Assembly: GCA_023667315.1 (NCBI GenBank) | Contig: JAMPAI010000012.1 | Span: forward strand, 1 to 64,000 | Length of the DNA: 64,000 nt | DNA from: Ruminococcus flavefaciens | Lineage (GTDB): Bacteria; Bacteroidota; Bacteroidia; Bacteroidales; P3 | Direction of reading: 5' to 3' | Shown: one piece after another, positions 1-9,172 of the stretch | How the letters are laid out: each line of letters starts with the position of its first letter | How positions within the stretch are numbered: the stretch's first letter is position 1 | Made by a program: the position numbers and the translations under genes | The notes under the pieces: generated by a model | Seen by the model: the letters and a program-made list of their open reading frames with translations, nothing else | What the model was told of the DNA's origin: nothing | The model's database searches: none

Positions 1-71
1 ATTTCTCTATACGTTTTATCCCCGTATAGTGTCAACTTTTTTTAGGGAAAGACACATCCCCATAATCGCCG

Positions 72-99
72 AGAAAAGGCTATCTTTACGAATGTAATT
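72..99 (+). promoter_or_regulatory. possible promoter of the serine hydrolase gene
   Basis: The stretch TATCTTTA at 81-88 differs by one base from the Bacteroidetes -7 consensus TAnnTTTG and lies 20 bases ahead of the ATG at 109. No clear TTTG element is visible at the expected distance upstream, so this is a weak call. Confidence 0.35.
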
Positions 100-108
100 T
101 TGATTCGT

Positions 109-1185
109 ATGAAAAATTTGATAATCAACATTTTATTATTTGCCTCATATCTGTGCATCGCCCAAAGGCCGCAGGAACCAAAACCTCCTTTCCCTTATTA
201 CAGCGAGGAGGTGGTGTTTTACAACAAGGCGCAGGACGTTCGGCTGTCGGGCACGTTGACTTTGCCCAAGAAGGGCTTTCGCGGCACTGTGGCGGTGCTG
301 GTTACCGGCAGCGGGCAGCAGGACCGCAACGAGGAGGTGTTCGGGCACAAGCCCTTTCTGGTGCTTTCCGACTATCTGACCCGCGCCGGCATCGGGGTGC
401 TGCGCTACGACGACCGGGGCGTGGGCGGCTCCACCGGCGAGTTCAAGAACGCCACTTCCCACGATTTCTCGCTGGATGCCGAAGCCGCCGTGGATTACCT
501 GCACGGACGCAGGTTCAAGCATGTAGGGATGCTGGGGCACAGTGAGGGCGGCAGCATCGCGATCATGAACGCCGCCCGCAGGCCGGATCTGGCTTTTGCG
601 GTCTTGCTGGCATCGCCCGGAATACGCGGCGACAGCCTGCTTCTGTTGCAGCAGGAAGCCGTGGCCCGCAATGCCGGCTGGCCCGAAAGCACGATCCGCT
701 TTACGCTCGAGGCCAACAGGCAGGTGTTCGAACTCTTGGATTCCAATCCGGATATAGAACAATTGATTGACACACTGAAATATACGGTACGCGCCCTCTT
801 GGGCAGCGATTTTCCGGAAGAACCCTTCGAGGACGAGCGCATGGAAAAGAATGTGGAAATGCAGATAGAACGCACCACAAACCCCTGGATGCTGTATTTC
901 CTGGGCTACGACCCGGTTTCCGACCTAAGGAAGATAAACTGCCCCGTGCTGGCGCTCAACGGAGGCGAAGACCTGCAGGTGCCGCCCCAAGCCAATATCG
1001 GCGCCATCGAATCCGCCTTGCATCAGGGCGGGAACACGCGCAGCGAAACCGAAATCTTTCCCGGCCTGAACCATCTCTTTCAAGCCTGCAAGACCTGCTC
1101 CGTGTCTGAATACGCAGACTTGGAGGAAACCATCAACGCAAAGGTGCTGGAACGGATTGCAGTCTGGATTAACGGATTGTATTAG
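109..1185 (+). CDS. secreted alpha/beta hydrolase (serine esterase/peptidase-like)
   Basis: A 358-residue protein with a signal peptide (about residues 1-20, hydrophobic LIINILLFASYLCIA then Q). The mature part has the alpha/beta-hydrolase layout: an oxyanion-region VTGSGQQDRNE, a DDRGVGGSTG segment, and the nucleophile elbow GHSEGG with catalytic Ser near residue 145. An acid (GGEDLQVPP) and a histidine (GLNHLF) in the last third would complete the triad. The frame is open from a TTG at 100, but ATG at 109 starts the signal peptide cleanly and is preferred. The substrate is unknown. Its stop overlaps that of the convergent TonB-dependent receptor gene by four bases, with no terminator between them. 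Confidence 0.85.
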   Translation: MKNLIINILLFASYLCIAQRPQEPKPPFPYYSEEVVFYNKAQDVRLSGTLTLPKKGFRGTVAVLVTGSGQQDRNEEVFGHKPFLVLSDYLTRAGIGVLRYDDRGVGGSTGEFKNATSHDFSLDAEAAVDYLHGRRFKHVGMLGHSEGGSIAIMNAARRPDLAFAVLLASPGIRGDSLLLLQQEAVARNAGWPESTIRFTLEANRQVFELLDSNPDIEQLIDTLKYTVRALLGSDFPEEPFEDERMEKNVEMQIERTTNPWMLYFLGYDPVSDLRKINCPVLALNGGEDLQVPPQANIGAIESALHQGGNTRSETEIFPGLNHLFQACKTCSVSEYADLEETINAKVLERIAVWINGLY

Positions 1186-3677
1186 AAAGTGATGTCTAAC
1201 TTAAGGTTCACCTGCAACGGGGTGAGCGTGTTGGGAATGGCGTAGCTGGTGCCGTCCACGGTGGGAATCCACATATAGGAAATCGTGTTGCGCATCTGGA
1301 ACATGTTGAACAGTTCGAGTGTAAGCCAGATGTCTTTCAGATAGGCGAACGGATTGCGTCTGGTCAACTGCCGTTCCTGCCCCTTGAGAAGGAAGGAAAG
1401 CCCCACGTCCACGCGCTTGTAGTCGGGCAGGCGGGTCTTGCGGCCTTTGAGCAGAGACGGGTCTTCCAGGCGTTTGGAATCGCCCGAGGGCAGCCCGGTG
1501 GCGTACACGGCGTTCAGATAAATCTTGAAGTTCTTTTTCCGGAACAGGAAGTCGAGGTAGTCCTGCACGTAGAGGTTCAGCGAAACCAGCTGGTTGGTGG
1601 GGCGGGGCACCCAGCCGCTGTGCCGCTTCACACCCGCCGCATCGGTGTAGGTGATGTTCTCGCGGGTGTTCATGAACGAAAGGCTGATCCAAGAGTTGAC
1701 TCCGGGCACGAATTCCCCGTCTAAGCGCAGGTCGATCCCGGCGGCGTAGCCCTTGCCGCAGTTCCGGGCCATATAGCGGATCCGCACGTTGTCGATTTCG
1801 TAGGGGTTCAGGTCGTAGAGATACTTGTAGTAGGCTTCGGCCGTAAACTTGAAGGGGCGGTCCCACATCTTGAAATAGAGGTCGGAGGCGAACACGGCGT
1901 GGATGGACTTCTGCGCCTTCACCTTCTTGTTGAGATGCCCGTACAGGTCGCGCATTTCCTTGTAGAAAGGCGGCTGGGCGTAGTGTCCCACGGCAAGCCG
2001 GAAATGAACCTCGCGCTTCCAGCCCGGATTGATGTTCAGGTTCAGGCGCGGGCTCCAGGTAAATTCGTTGTTCAGGGTCCAGTACGAGAAGCGGATGCCG
2101 GCGTCCAGCACGTAGCGGTCGTGGGAATTGAAGTCGAACTTGGCCTGGGCGAAAGCGTTCAGGCGGTGTGAGACCGTGTGGTGGTCGGCCTTATAGACAT
2201 CCTGCAGGGCGGGGGGCGCGAGCGGCGATTCCACTCCCGGCGGGTTCTGCGGTGCCAGGGGCAGGTTGTAGCCCGCCGAATCCTCCATGTGCCATTCGTC
2301 CAGGTGGTCGATGATGTCTTCGTACTGATACTTGAAGCCCCACTGCACGTGCGCCACCGGTGTCTGCTGCCAACCCCGGTAGTCCAAGGCGGTGATGATG
2401 CCGTTCAGGTAGTTGCGGGCGTGGTCCATGTAATGCCCTTCGCCCAATATGTCGCCCTCCACGGCATGGCCGCCGTTGTCGCTCATCGTCTCGCTGAGGC
2501 GGTAATAGCCCTCGATGTCGAAATTCTCGCGTTCCACGGTGTTGAAGAAACTCGCCGTAAGGCTGTGCCGGGCATCGGCCGAGGCCTGGTTCGTCCAGGT
2601 GAGCGCGCCGAAGTAGGTGGTGAAGCGGTCTATCTCGAAGCCGTTGAAATCGACCCAGAAGGACTTGGACGCCCCCGAGGTACCGAATTTGGTCTGCTGG
2701 CTCTTGGGAATGAACTTGTAGCGGTTGTGGGCGATGTTGCCCAAGAGTTCGATTTTGTTCCTGGGGTCAATCTGATAGGCGAGCAGCAGCTGGAAGTCGG
2801 TAAAGGAGGGTTTGTATTGCCCCGACTTGTCTAATTTCTTGAGCACCAATTGCGAATTCTTCTGCCGGAGCCCCGTCAGATAGGTGAATTTCTTGTTTTT
2901 GGAAGCCCCCTCCAGATGCAGGTGCCCGCCCATGAAGCTCAAGCCCACCGAGCCGCCGAACTGCTGGGGCTGCTTGTAGCGGATGTCGAGTACGGAACTC
3001 ATCTTGTCGCCGTAGCGGGCATCGAAACCGCCGCTCGAAAAGGTGAGGGTCTGCACCAGATCGGGATTGATGAAGCTAAGGCCTTCCTGCTCGCCCGAAC
3101 GGGTCAGGAACGGACGGTAGATCTCCACGCCGTTCACATACACTAAATTTTCGTCGAAGTTGCCGCCCCGCACCGAGTACTGCGAGCTCAGCTCGTTGTT
3201 GTTGTTGACCCCCGGCAGCGACATCACCAGGCCTTCCACGCCTCCGGTGATGCCGGGCAGGGTTTGCCCCGAAAGCGGGGTCAGGTTTACGTAGGCAGTG
3301 TTGCGCTGGCGTTCGCCCTGTACGGACACTTCCTCCATCTGCACCCGGGAGGCCTGCAGGTTCACCTGCAATTGTTTCTTCTGCTTGTCCTGCAGCTTGA
3401 TTTTCTGTCTGTACGGCTGATAGGCAGTATGGCTGAAAAGTAGTTCAAGCTCGATGCCGGCGGGTACGCTGAGGCTGAAATATCCCTTTTCGGAGGTGGA
3501 GGTGCCGATGGGCTTCTCCAGATTGACCACGCCTACCGAGACCACGGGTATGCCGTTGCCGTTCTCGTCGCGTACAAAGCCCTCGACAAGAGCGTTCTGG
3601 CTGAAGGCGAACAAGGGCAGCGACAGCAGTAAGGCCACCGCCAGACGCGACAGAAACACGGAAAGGCTATTCTTCAT
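1182..3677 (-). CDS. TonB-dependent outer membrane receptor with carboxypeptidase-like N-terminal domain
   Basis: An 831-residue outer-membrane receptor. After the signal peptide (ending near FAFSQ, residue 27) comes a carboxypeptidase-D regulatory-like beta-sandwich (about 30-115; VEGFVRDENGNGIPVVSV), a plug domain (about 125-235, with YSVRGGNFDENLVYVNGVEIY and FDARYGDKMSSVLDIRY), then a beta-barrel ending in an aromatic residue (KLDITF). The family imports large ligands energised by TonB-ExbBD. No SusD partner or glycan enzymes adjoin it, so siderophore, cobalamin or peptide uptake are as likely as glycans. It is the last gene of the operon, and its start overlaps the upstream small protein gene by 11 bases. 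Confidence 0.9.
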   Translation of the reverse strand: MKNSLSVFLSRLAVALLLSLPLFAFSQNALVEGFVRDENGNGIPVVSVGVVNLEKPIGTSTSEKGYFSLSVPAGIELELLFSHTAYQPYRQKIKLQDKQKKQLQVNLQASRVQMEEVSVQGERQRNTAYVNLTPLSGQTLPGITGGVEGLVMSLPGVNNNNELSSQYSVRGGNFDENLVYVNGVEIYRPFLTRSGEQEGLSFINPDLVQTLTFSSGGFDARYGDKMSSVLDIRYKQPQQFGGSVGLSFMGGHLHLEGASKNKKFTYLTGLRQKNSQLVLKKLDKSGQYKPSFTDFQLLLAYQIDPRNKIELLGNIAHNRYKFIPKSQQTKFGTSGASKSFWVDFNGFEIDRFTTYFGALTWTNQASADARHSLTASFFNTVERENFDIEGYYRLSETMSDNGGHAVEGDILGEGHYMDHARNYLNGIITALDYRGWQQTPVAHVQWGFKYQYEDIIDHLDEWHMEDSAGYNLPLAPQNPPGVESPLAPPALQDVYKADHHTVSHRLNAFAQAKFDFNSHDRYVLDAGIRFSYWTLNNEFTWSPRLNLNINPGWKREVHFRLAVGHYAQPPFYKEMRDLYGHLNKKVKAQKSIHAVFASDLYFKMWDRPFKFTAEAYYKYLYDLNPYEIDNVRIRYMARNCGKGYAAGIDLRLDGEFVPGVNSWISLSFMNTRENITYTDAAGVKRHSGWVPRPTNQLVSLNLYVQDYLDFLFRKKNFKIYLNAVYATGLPSGDSKRLEDPSLLKGRKTRLPDYKRVDVGLSFLLKGQERQLTRRNPFAYLKDIWLTLELFNMFQMRNTISYMWIPTVDGTSYAIPNTLTPLQVNLKLDITF

Positions 3678-4404
3678 TGCTAAATTCGGGCAGCGCGCCG
3701 GAGGGAGTCGCCTCGTATTGCTTGTAATCCTGACCCTGCGCCTCGGTCTTCTCCATGTCCTTGCGGCGTTTGAGCTGCTTTACGAACTGAGCCCAGGCAA
3801 AGGGGTTGAGCAGGTTCACAGGCGCCACCTGGTTCTGGTAATAGTTTCTCGAAACCTGCTGCTGCATGAGCGAACGGTAGTTCATGTCGGCGTTCATCTT
3901 GCCGTTCCGGGCCTGCTCGCGCAGGGACGCTAGATCGAAATTCTTGCGGATGATGTCCATGTCCGATTCGGGCAGCTTGAGGTTGATGAAGGCTTCGCGG
4001 AACTTGTCCTTGCTCGGCCAAGGGTAAATGACGGTCTCGAGCAGCATCACGGTATCCTGTTCCATGGGCACCACCATTGAGTAGGCATCGTGGCGTATCG
4101 TGTCGGGAATCACCACGAAACGAGGCCGGTAGCCCACCGAGGTGAAGCGCACCGTGTCGCCCACGAGCGCCACGAACGAAAAGAAGCCGTTGGCATCGGC
4201 AATCGTTCCCTGGCGGCGCGAGCCGATAATCAATGTGGTGAAGGGCAGGGGATTGCTGTCGATGCCGCTGACCACGCCCCCCGAGAACTGGATGATCTTG
4301 GTGGGTGCCGCGTAATGCCGCAGCTGCGAATAGGCCGACGGCCCTTCGGCAAGGAGCCAGAGGGCGGCCAGGACAAGAAGTCTTTTAAGGCAGGAGGCAC
4401 GCAT
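3667..4404 (-). CDS. secreted carboxypeptidase-like regulatory domain protein
   Basis: A 245-residue exported protein: signal peptide at 1-27, then a carboxypeptidase-regulatory-like beta-sandwich (about 38-110; FSGGVVSGIDSNPLPFTTL, ANGFFSF, RFTSVGYRP), then a charged helical C-terminal half with no recognised domain. Such proteins often sit beside TonB-dependent receptors in Bacteroidetes; here it directly precedes one with an 11-base overlap, so translational coupling is likely. It begins nine bases after the lgt stop. Its role is unknown; a periplasmic partner of the receptor is an inference from context. Confidence 0.75.
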   Translation of the reverse strand: MRASCLKRLLVLAALWLLAEGPSAYSQLRHYAAPTKIIQFSGGVVSGIDSNPLPFTTLIIGSRRQGTIADANGFFSFVALVGDTVRFTSVGYRPRFVVIPDTIRHDAYSMVVPMEQDTVMLLETVIYPWPSKDKFREAFINLKLPESDMDIIRKNFDLASLREQARNGKMNADMNYRSLMQQQVSRNYYQNQVAPVNLLNPFAWAQFVKQLKRRKDMEKTEAQGQDYKQYEATPSGALPEFSNEE

Positions 4405-4413
4405 AGCGCGAAG

Positions 4414-5211
4414 TTAGGCTTTTTTATCCAATAATCCCTTATGCGACATGACCAGAATCGCGATTCCCCCCAAGATAAAGGGGACACTCAGGATCTGCCC
4501 CATGTCCAGCAGGTGTCCCACTTCCCACTCAACCTGCACTTCCTTAAGGAATTCTATAAGGAAACGGGCGCCGAAACAGCCGATGAGGAACCAGCCGAAC
4601 ATCTGCCCGTTGCGCACCTGACCCTTCTTTTTCCAGAAATAGGCTGTCAGGGCGGTGAACAGCAGCAGGTAGCAGAGCGCTTCGTAAATCTGGGTGGGAT
4701 GTTTGGGCAGCAGTTCTCCGTCGCGCACGAACACAAAGCCCCAGGGCAGGGAAGTGAGGTGTCCGTAGATTTCGGAGTTCATGAGGTTGCCCATGCGGAT
4801 AAAGAAGCCGCTCAGAGCCACGGTAACCACCACGCGGTCGAGCCAGTACCAGATGGAGGTCTTGTACTTGCGGGAAACCAGCCACAGGGCGATGATGATG
4901 CCGATGGCCGCGCCGTGGCTCGCCAGCCCGCCGTCGCGTATCTTGAAGATATCCAGGGGATGGCTCAGGTACCACTGCGGCTCGTAGAAGAAGCAGTGCC
5001 CCAGGCGCGCCCCCACGATAACCGCCACCGCCACATACCAGAGCAGCACGTCGGCCATCTCGGGCTTCTGGCCCTCCAACTTGAGCATGCGCGTCAGAAT
5101 CCACCAGCCCAGCAGGAAAGCCACGGCAAACAGGATTCCGTACCAGCGTATCTCTAGTCCTAACAGGCTAAACGCCACAGGATTAACATTCCAGATAATG
5201 TAATTTAACAT
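4414..5211 (-). CDS. lgt: prolipoprotein diacylglyceryl transferase
   Basis: Lgt moves diacylglycerol from phosphatidylglycerol to the lipobox cysteine of prolipoproteins in the inner membrane, the first step of lipoprotein maturation. The 265-residue sequence is strongly hydrophobic with about seven membrane segments. It carries the family signature around the essential arginine (FIRMGNLMNSEIYG), a GGLASHGAAIG motif with the conserved His, and a GARFLIEFLKE motif near the C-terminus. Length is normal. The start overlaps the 3' end of the MerR gene by seven bases. Several proteins in this window have lipoboxes (S9 peptidase, GldB) and would be its substrates. Confidence 0.95.
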   Translation of the reverse strand: MLNYIIWNVNPVAFSLLGLEIRWYGILFAVAFLLGWWILTRMLKLEGQKPEMADVLLWYVAVAVIVGARLGHCFFYEPQWYLSHPLDIFKIRDGGLASHGAAIGIIIALWLVSRKYKTSIWYWLDRVVVTVALSGFFIRMGNLMNSEIYGHLTSLPWGFVFVRDGELLPKHPTQIYEALCYLLLFTALTAYFWKKKGQVRNGQMFGWFLIGCFGARFLIEFLKEVQVEWEVGHLLDMGQILSVPFILGGIAILVMSHKGLLDKKA

Positions 5212-5534
5212 AATTCTTTAAGTTCGAGCAGCAGGCTCTTTATCCGGCGCAGATTCTCGGCCACCGTAAGTCGGGCATCCTGGGAATCAAGGGGTTTCCC
5301 CTTCAGTTTCTCCTTGGCGCCCTGCAGGGTGTGCCCCTGTTCCTTGACCAGATGGTAGATTTGATGGAAGTAATCCAGGTCCCGTCGGGTAAAAAGCCGG
5401 TTCCCCTTCTTGTTCCGCTGTGGATGTATCACTTCAAATTCCTTCTCCCAAAACCGTATGAGAGAAGTGTTTACATTAAACAGTGCAGCCACTTCGCCGA
5501 TGGTGTAAAAGAGCTTTTGCGGTTGTTCTTCCAT
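5205..5534 (-). CDS. MerR family transcriptional regulator
   Basis: A 109-residue protein with an N-terminal MerR-type winged helix-turn-helix (about residues 9-75: FYTIGEVAALFNVNTSLIRF, then FEVIHPQRNKKGNRLFTRRD) and a short helical tail. It lacks the cysteine-rich effector region of metal-sensing MerR proteins, so it is a short MerR-like regulator of unknown signal. The frame is open further upstream inside the M23 gene, but ATG at 5534, two bases after the M23 stop, gives the standard MerR N-terminus. It lies between the peptidase and lgt genes in one operon. Targets cannot be read from the sequence. Confidence 0.85.
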   Translation of the reverse strand: MEEQPQKLFYTIGEVAALFNVNTSLIRFWEKEFEVIHPQRNKKGNRLFTRRDLDYFHQIYHLVKEQGHTLQGAKEKLKGKPLDSQDARLTVAENLRRIKSLLLELKELC

Positions 5535-5536
5535 GG

Positions 5537-6511
5537 CTACGACAGGCTTTGGTTCACCTCCTTCGCCTTTTCGAAGATTTCGAGGTATTCTTCGGGCGAC
5601 ATATCGATAAAGAAGTAATAGACCGGATTCACGTGCTTGCCGTTCACCAGCACCTCGTAATGCACGTGCGGGCCGCTGGAAGCCCCGGTGGAGCCCACGT
5701 AGCCCACGATGTCCCCGCGCGACACCTTCTGTCCGGGACGCACGGCCAGTTTGCTCATATGGGCGTAGAGCGACTCGTAGCCGAAGCCGTGGTCTATCTT
5801 GCACACGATGCCGTAGCCCGAAAATCCGCGCGGGCTATGGTCGGCCACAATCACCTTTCCGTTGCCGGTGGCGTAGATGGGCGTGCCCTGAGGCGCGGCG
5901 ATATCCACGCCCGTATGCATGCGCAGGGCCTTGTAGATGGGGTGGAAACGGTAGCCGTAGCCGGAACTCATGCGGCTGTTGTGCTTGTTGATCGGGTAAA
6001 TGGCCGGCACGCGCCGCATACGCTCTTCCTTATGCTTGGCCAGGTCGTAGATCTGGTCGAGCGAGATCGACTGGGCGTAGAGGTCGTTGGCCAGCTTGTC
6101 CACCTTCTCGGAGGTCTGCACGATGGCACGCGCAATGGTGTTGTCCTTGAAATTGCTGTAGTTCTGCCGCAGCACCGCCTTGGGAACGGGCGGCTCGGCC
6201 TCGAAAATCATGCGGTAGAGGTCGCGGTCGCGGGTATGCACGTCGGTAACCACCTTTTCCAGTTCATCCACCCGACCGCACAGATAGGTGTATTGCGCCC
6301 TGGCCGCCATCAGGTCTTCGGAGAGCTGCTTTTCGCGCGGCGACTCGAAGAAGTTTACCGACACGAACATGGCGACGCCAAAGAAAAACAGGGCCACCAC
6401 CAGATAGCGCAGTATCTTGAACAGACGCTGCTTGGCGCTCACCCGCACTTTCTTGACCGAAAGCGAAGCGGTATCCAGATAGTAGATTTCGTTCTTTTTC
6501 TTCTTTGCCAT
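5537..6511 (-). CDS. membrane-anchored M23 family metallopeptidase (LytM-type)
   Basis: A 324-residue envelope protein: cytoplasmic basic N-terminus, one membrane segment (about 36-57, LRYLVVALFFFGVAMFVSV), a helical stretch (about 60-190), and a C-terminal M23 domain (about 195-310). Zinc and catalytic signatures are present: HTGVD, YAHMS and HVHYEV, preceded by SSGYGYRFHPI. M23 enzymes cleave peptidoglycan cross-links. All ligand residues are present, so it is probably an active endopeptidase rather than an EnvC/NlpD-like degenerate activator. It starts 17 bases after alaS ends. A role in wall remodelling is an inference from the family. Confidence 0.9.
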   Translation of the reverse strand: MAKKKKNEIYYLDTASLSVKKVRVSAKQRLFKILRYLVVALFFFGVAMFVSVNFFESPREKQLSEDLMAARAQYTYLCGRVDELEKVVTDVHTRDRDLYRMIFEAEPPVPKAVLRQNYSNFKDNTIARAIVQTSEKVDKLANDLYAQSISLDQIYDLAKHKEERMRRVPAIYPINKHNSRMSSGYGYRFHPIYKALRMHTGVDIAAPQGTPIYATGNGKVIVADHSPRGFSGYGIVCKIDHGFGYESLYAHMSKLAVRPGQKVSRGDIVGYVGSTGASSGPHVHYEVLVNGKHVNPVYYFFIDMSPEEYLEIFEKAKEVNQSLS

Positions 6512-6528
6512 GTGTCAGGGTTGGCCTT

Positions 6529-9171
6529 TTAGTTTAAGGAAAACTCCAGTTGCAGTTGGGAGAACACGCTCTTGATGGCTTCCATCAGGTTGTCGGGCTG
6601 CGAACCCGAGCCGGTGGCGAAGCCGGGCTGCCCGCCGCCGCTGCCGCCCATCATCTTGCAGGCTTCCTTGATGATGTTGCCTGCATGGAAGCCTTTCTTG
6701 GCAAGTTCTTCGCCTATCAGTAACTGCATGAAGGGTTTCTCGGCCCAGATGCCGGCTATGAGCGCCACGCCCCCGGGCAGGTCTTTCTTGAACGACATGG
6801 CCAGCGATTTGGCGATATCGGGCTTGTAGGCCTTCAGGGAGAACACCACCGGCACGCCGTTCACCGTTTTCTTGGCTTCCAGCAGCTGGTTGTGGGTCTG
6901 GGCGAGCCGTTCGTTGATAAGGGTTTCCATTTCCTTCTTAAGCTGGGAATTTCCCTCGATCAGTTTCTTGATATGGCCGATCACATCGTTGCCGGCCTTG
7001 AACAGTTCGCTTACCTCGGCCAGTTGGTCGGAAACCACGTAGGCCAGGTTTTCCGCCATGTCGGCGCTTACGGCGGTGATGCGCCTTACCCCGGCGGCAA
7101 TCGCGCCCTCGCTCAGAATCTTGAAGAAGCCGATCTGTCCCGTGGCCGCCACATGGGTTCCACCGCAGAATTCCACCGACTCGCCGTAGCGGATCACGCG
7201 CACCTTGTCCCCGTATTTCTCGCTGAAAAGTGCCATGGCACCCATCTTGCGGGCTTCGTCGATCGGCATGTCGCGGTGTTCGTCCAAGGGAATGTTCTGC
7301 CGTATGAGGCCGTTCACGATGCGTTCCACCTGCCGGATTTCCTCGCGGCTCATCTTCTGGAAGTGCGAGAAGTCGAAGCGCAGTTCCTTTTCATTCACCA
7401 ACGAGCCTTTCTGTTCCACGTGCGTGCCCAGCACCTTGCGCAGGGCGTAGTGCATGAGGTGGGTAGCGGTGTGGTTGCAGGCCGTCTGGATACGCAGGCC
7501 GTTGTTCACCACGGCCTTGAAGGTGGCCTTGGGGTCGGAGGGAAGCTTTTCGACCCAGTGGATCGCGGTGTTGTTTTCCTTTACCGTGTCGATAATGGAG
7601 ATTCTTTCCCCACTGTTCATATCCTCGATATAGCCCCGGTCGCCGGTCTGACCGCCCGATTCGGCGTAGAACGGAGTGGGCGAGAACATAAGCTGATACA
7701 GGTCCTTGCCTTTCTTGTTCACCTTGCGGTAGCGCAGGATAGCGGTTTCAGCCTCCAGGGTGTCGTAGCCCACGAACCTTACCTCGGTGCCTTCGTGCAC
7801 CACCGTCCAGTCGTCGGACGAAACGGCGGCGTCGGTGCGGGAGCGGTCTTTCTGCTTCTTCATTTCGGCCTCGAAGCCCTTCTGGTCTACTTTGAGCCCC
7901 TTTTCGCGCAGCATCAGCTCGGTAAGGTCGAGGGGAAAACCGTAGGTGTCGTAGAGGGTAAAGGCGTTCACGCCGTCCAAGGTGTCCTTGCCCTCGGCCT
8001 TCAGCCGGTCGGTCAGTTGATCCAGGAGGCGGTTGCCGGTCTCGAGGGTCTTCAGGAAGGTGTTTTCCTCTTCGGTGATCACCTTGGTTATCAATTCTTT
8101 CTGTTTGGCGATTTCGGGATAGGATTCGCCCATCTGCGCCACCAGCACGTCCACCAGTTTGCAGATAAAGGGTTCGTGCAGGTTCAGGAAACTGCACCCG
8201 TAGCGTACGGCCCGGCGCAGGATCCGGCGTATCACGTAGCCGGCCTTGTTGTTGGAGGGCAGCTGCCCGTCGGCGATGGCGAAGCTTACCGCGCGGGCAT
8301 GGTCGGCGATCACGCGCATGGCGATGTCGCACTTGGGGTCTTGCCCGTAGGCGATGCCGCAGTGTTTCGACAGGGCGGAGATCAGCGGCTGGAACACGTC
8401 GGTGTCGTAGTTCGATTTCTTGCCCTGCACCACCATGCAGAGGCGTTCGAAGCCCATGCCGGTGTCGATGCACTTGGAGGGCAGTTCTTCCAGATGCCCG
8501 TCGGCCATGCGGTTAAACTGCATGAACACGAGGTTCCATATCTCGATAACCTGCGGGTTGTCCTTGTTCACCAAGTCGCGGCCGTTCACCTTGGCGCGTT
8601 CTTCGTCGCTGCGGATGTCGGCATGGATTTCCGAGCAGGGGCCGCAGGGGCCCGTGTCGCCCATTTCCCAGAAATTGTCGTGCTTGTTGCCGAAGAGAAT
8701 GCGGTCTTCGGGCACATGTTCCTTCCAGAAGTCATAGGCTTCCATATCCTTGCCCGTGCCGTCCTTTTCGTCGCCGCCAAACACGGTTACATAGAGGCGG
8801 TCCTTGTCGAGGCCGGCCACCTGGGTCAGGAATTCCCATGCCCAAGCGATGCTTTCCTTCTTGAAATAGTCGCCGAACGACCAGTTGCCGAGCATCTCGA
8901 ACATGGTGTGGTGGTAGGTGTCGTGCCCCACTTCCTCCAGGTCGTTGTGCTTGCCCGACACGCGCAGGCACTTCTGGCTGTCGACCACGCGCGGGTATTT
9001 GCGGGGCGTGTTGCCCAGAAAGATGTCCTTGAACTGGTTCATCCCCGCGTTGGTGAACATCAGCGTAGGGTCGTTCTTCACCACCATGGGCGACGAAGGA
9101 ACGATTTGATGCCCTTTCGATTCAAAGAAATCGAGAAAGGCCTTGCGTATGGCTTTCGAAGATGTATCCAT
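6529..9171 (-). CDS. alaS: alanyl-tRNA synthetase
   Basis: An 880-residue class II synthetase that charges tRNA-Ala and edits Ser/Gly mischarging. The N-terminal catalytic core starts SSKAIRKAFLDFFESKGHQI and contains the motif region TNAGMNQFKDIFLG. The editing domain has HTATH near residue 565 and CGGTH near 668, the usual zinc site. A glycine-rich C-terminal segment (GGSGGGQPGFATG) belongs to the DHHA1 domain. Length is normal. It begins one base after the acyl-CoA ligase stop, so it is probably expressed from that gene's promoter. Confidence 0.98.
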   Translation of the reverse strand: MDTSSKAIRKAFLDFFESKGHQIVPSSPMVVKNDPTLMFTNAGMNQFKDIFLGNTPRKYPRVVDSQKCLRVSGKHNDLEEVGHDTYHHTMFEMLGNWSFGDYFKKESIAWAWEFLTQVAGLDKDRLYVTVFGGDEKDGTGKDMEAYDFWKEHVPEDRILFGNKHDNFWEMGDTGPCGPCSEIHADIRSDEERAKVNGRDLVNKDNPQVIEIWNLVFMQFNRMADGHLEELPSKCIDTGMGFERLCMVVQGKKSNYDTDVFQPLISALSKHCGIAYGQDPKCDIAMRVIADHARAVSFAIADGQLPSNNKAGYVIRRILRRAVRYGCSFLNLHEPFICKLVDVLVAQMGESYPEIAKQKELITKVITEEENTFLKTLETGNRLLDQLTDRLKAEGKDTLDGVNAFTLYDTYGFPLDLTELMLREKGLKVDQKGFEAEMKKQKDRSRTDAAVSSDDWTVVHEGTEVRFVGYDTLEAETAILRYRKVNKKGKDLYQLMFSPTPFYAESGGQTGDRGYIEDMNSGERISIIDTVKENNTAIHWVEKLPSDPKATFKAVVNNGLRIQTACNHTATHLMHYALRKVLGTHVEQKGSLVNEKELRFDFSHFQKMSREEIRQVERIVNGLIRQNIPLDEHRDMPIDEARKMGAMALFSEKYGDKVRVIRYGESVEFCGGTHVAATGQIGFFKILSEGAIAAGVRRITAVSADMAENLAYVVSDQLAEVSELFKAGNDVIGHIKKLIEGNSQLKKEMETLINERLAQTHNQLLEAKKTVNGVPVVFSLKAYKPDIAKSLAMSFKKDLPGGVALIAGIWAEKPFMQLLIGEELAKKGFHAGNIIKEACKMMGGSGGGQPGFATGSGSQPDNLMEAIKSVFSQLQLEFSLN

Positions 9172-9172
9172 G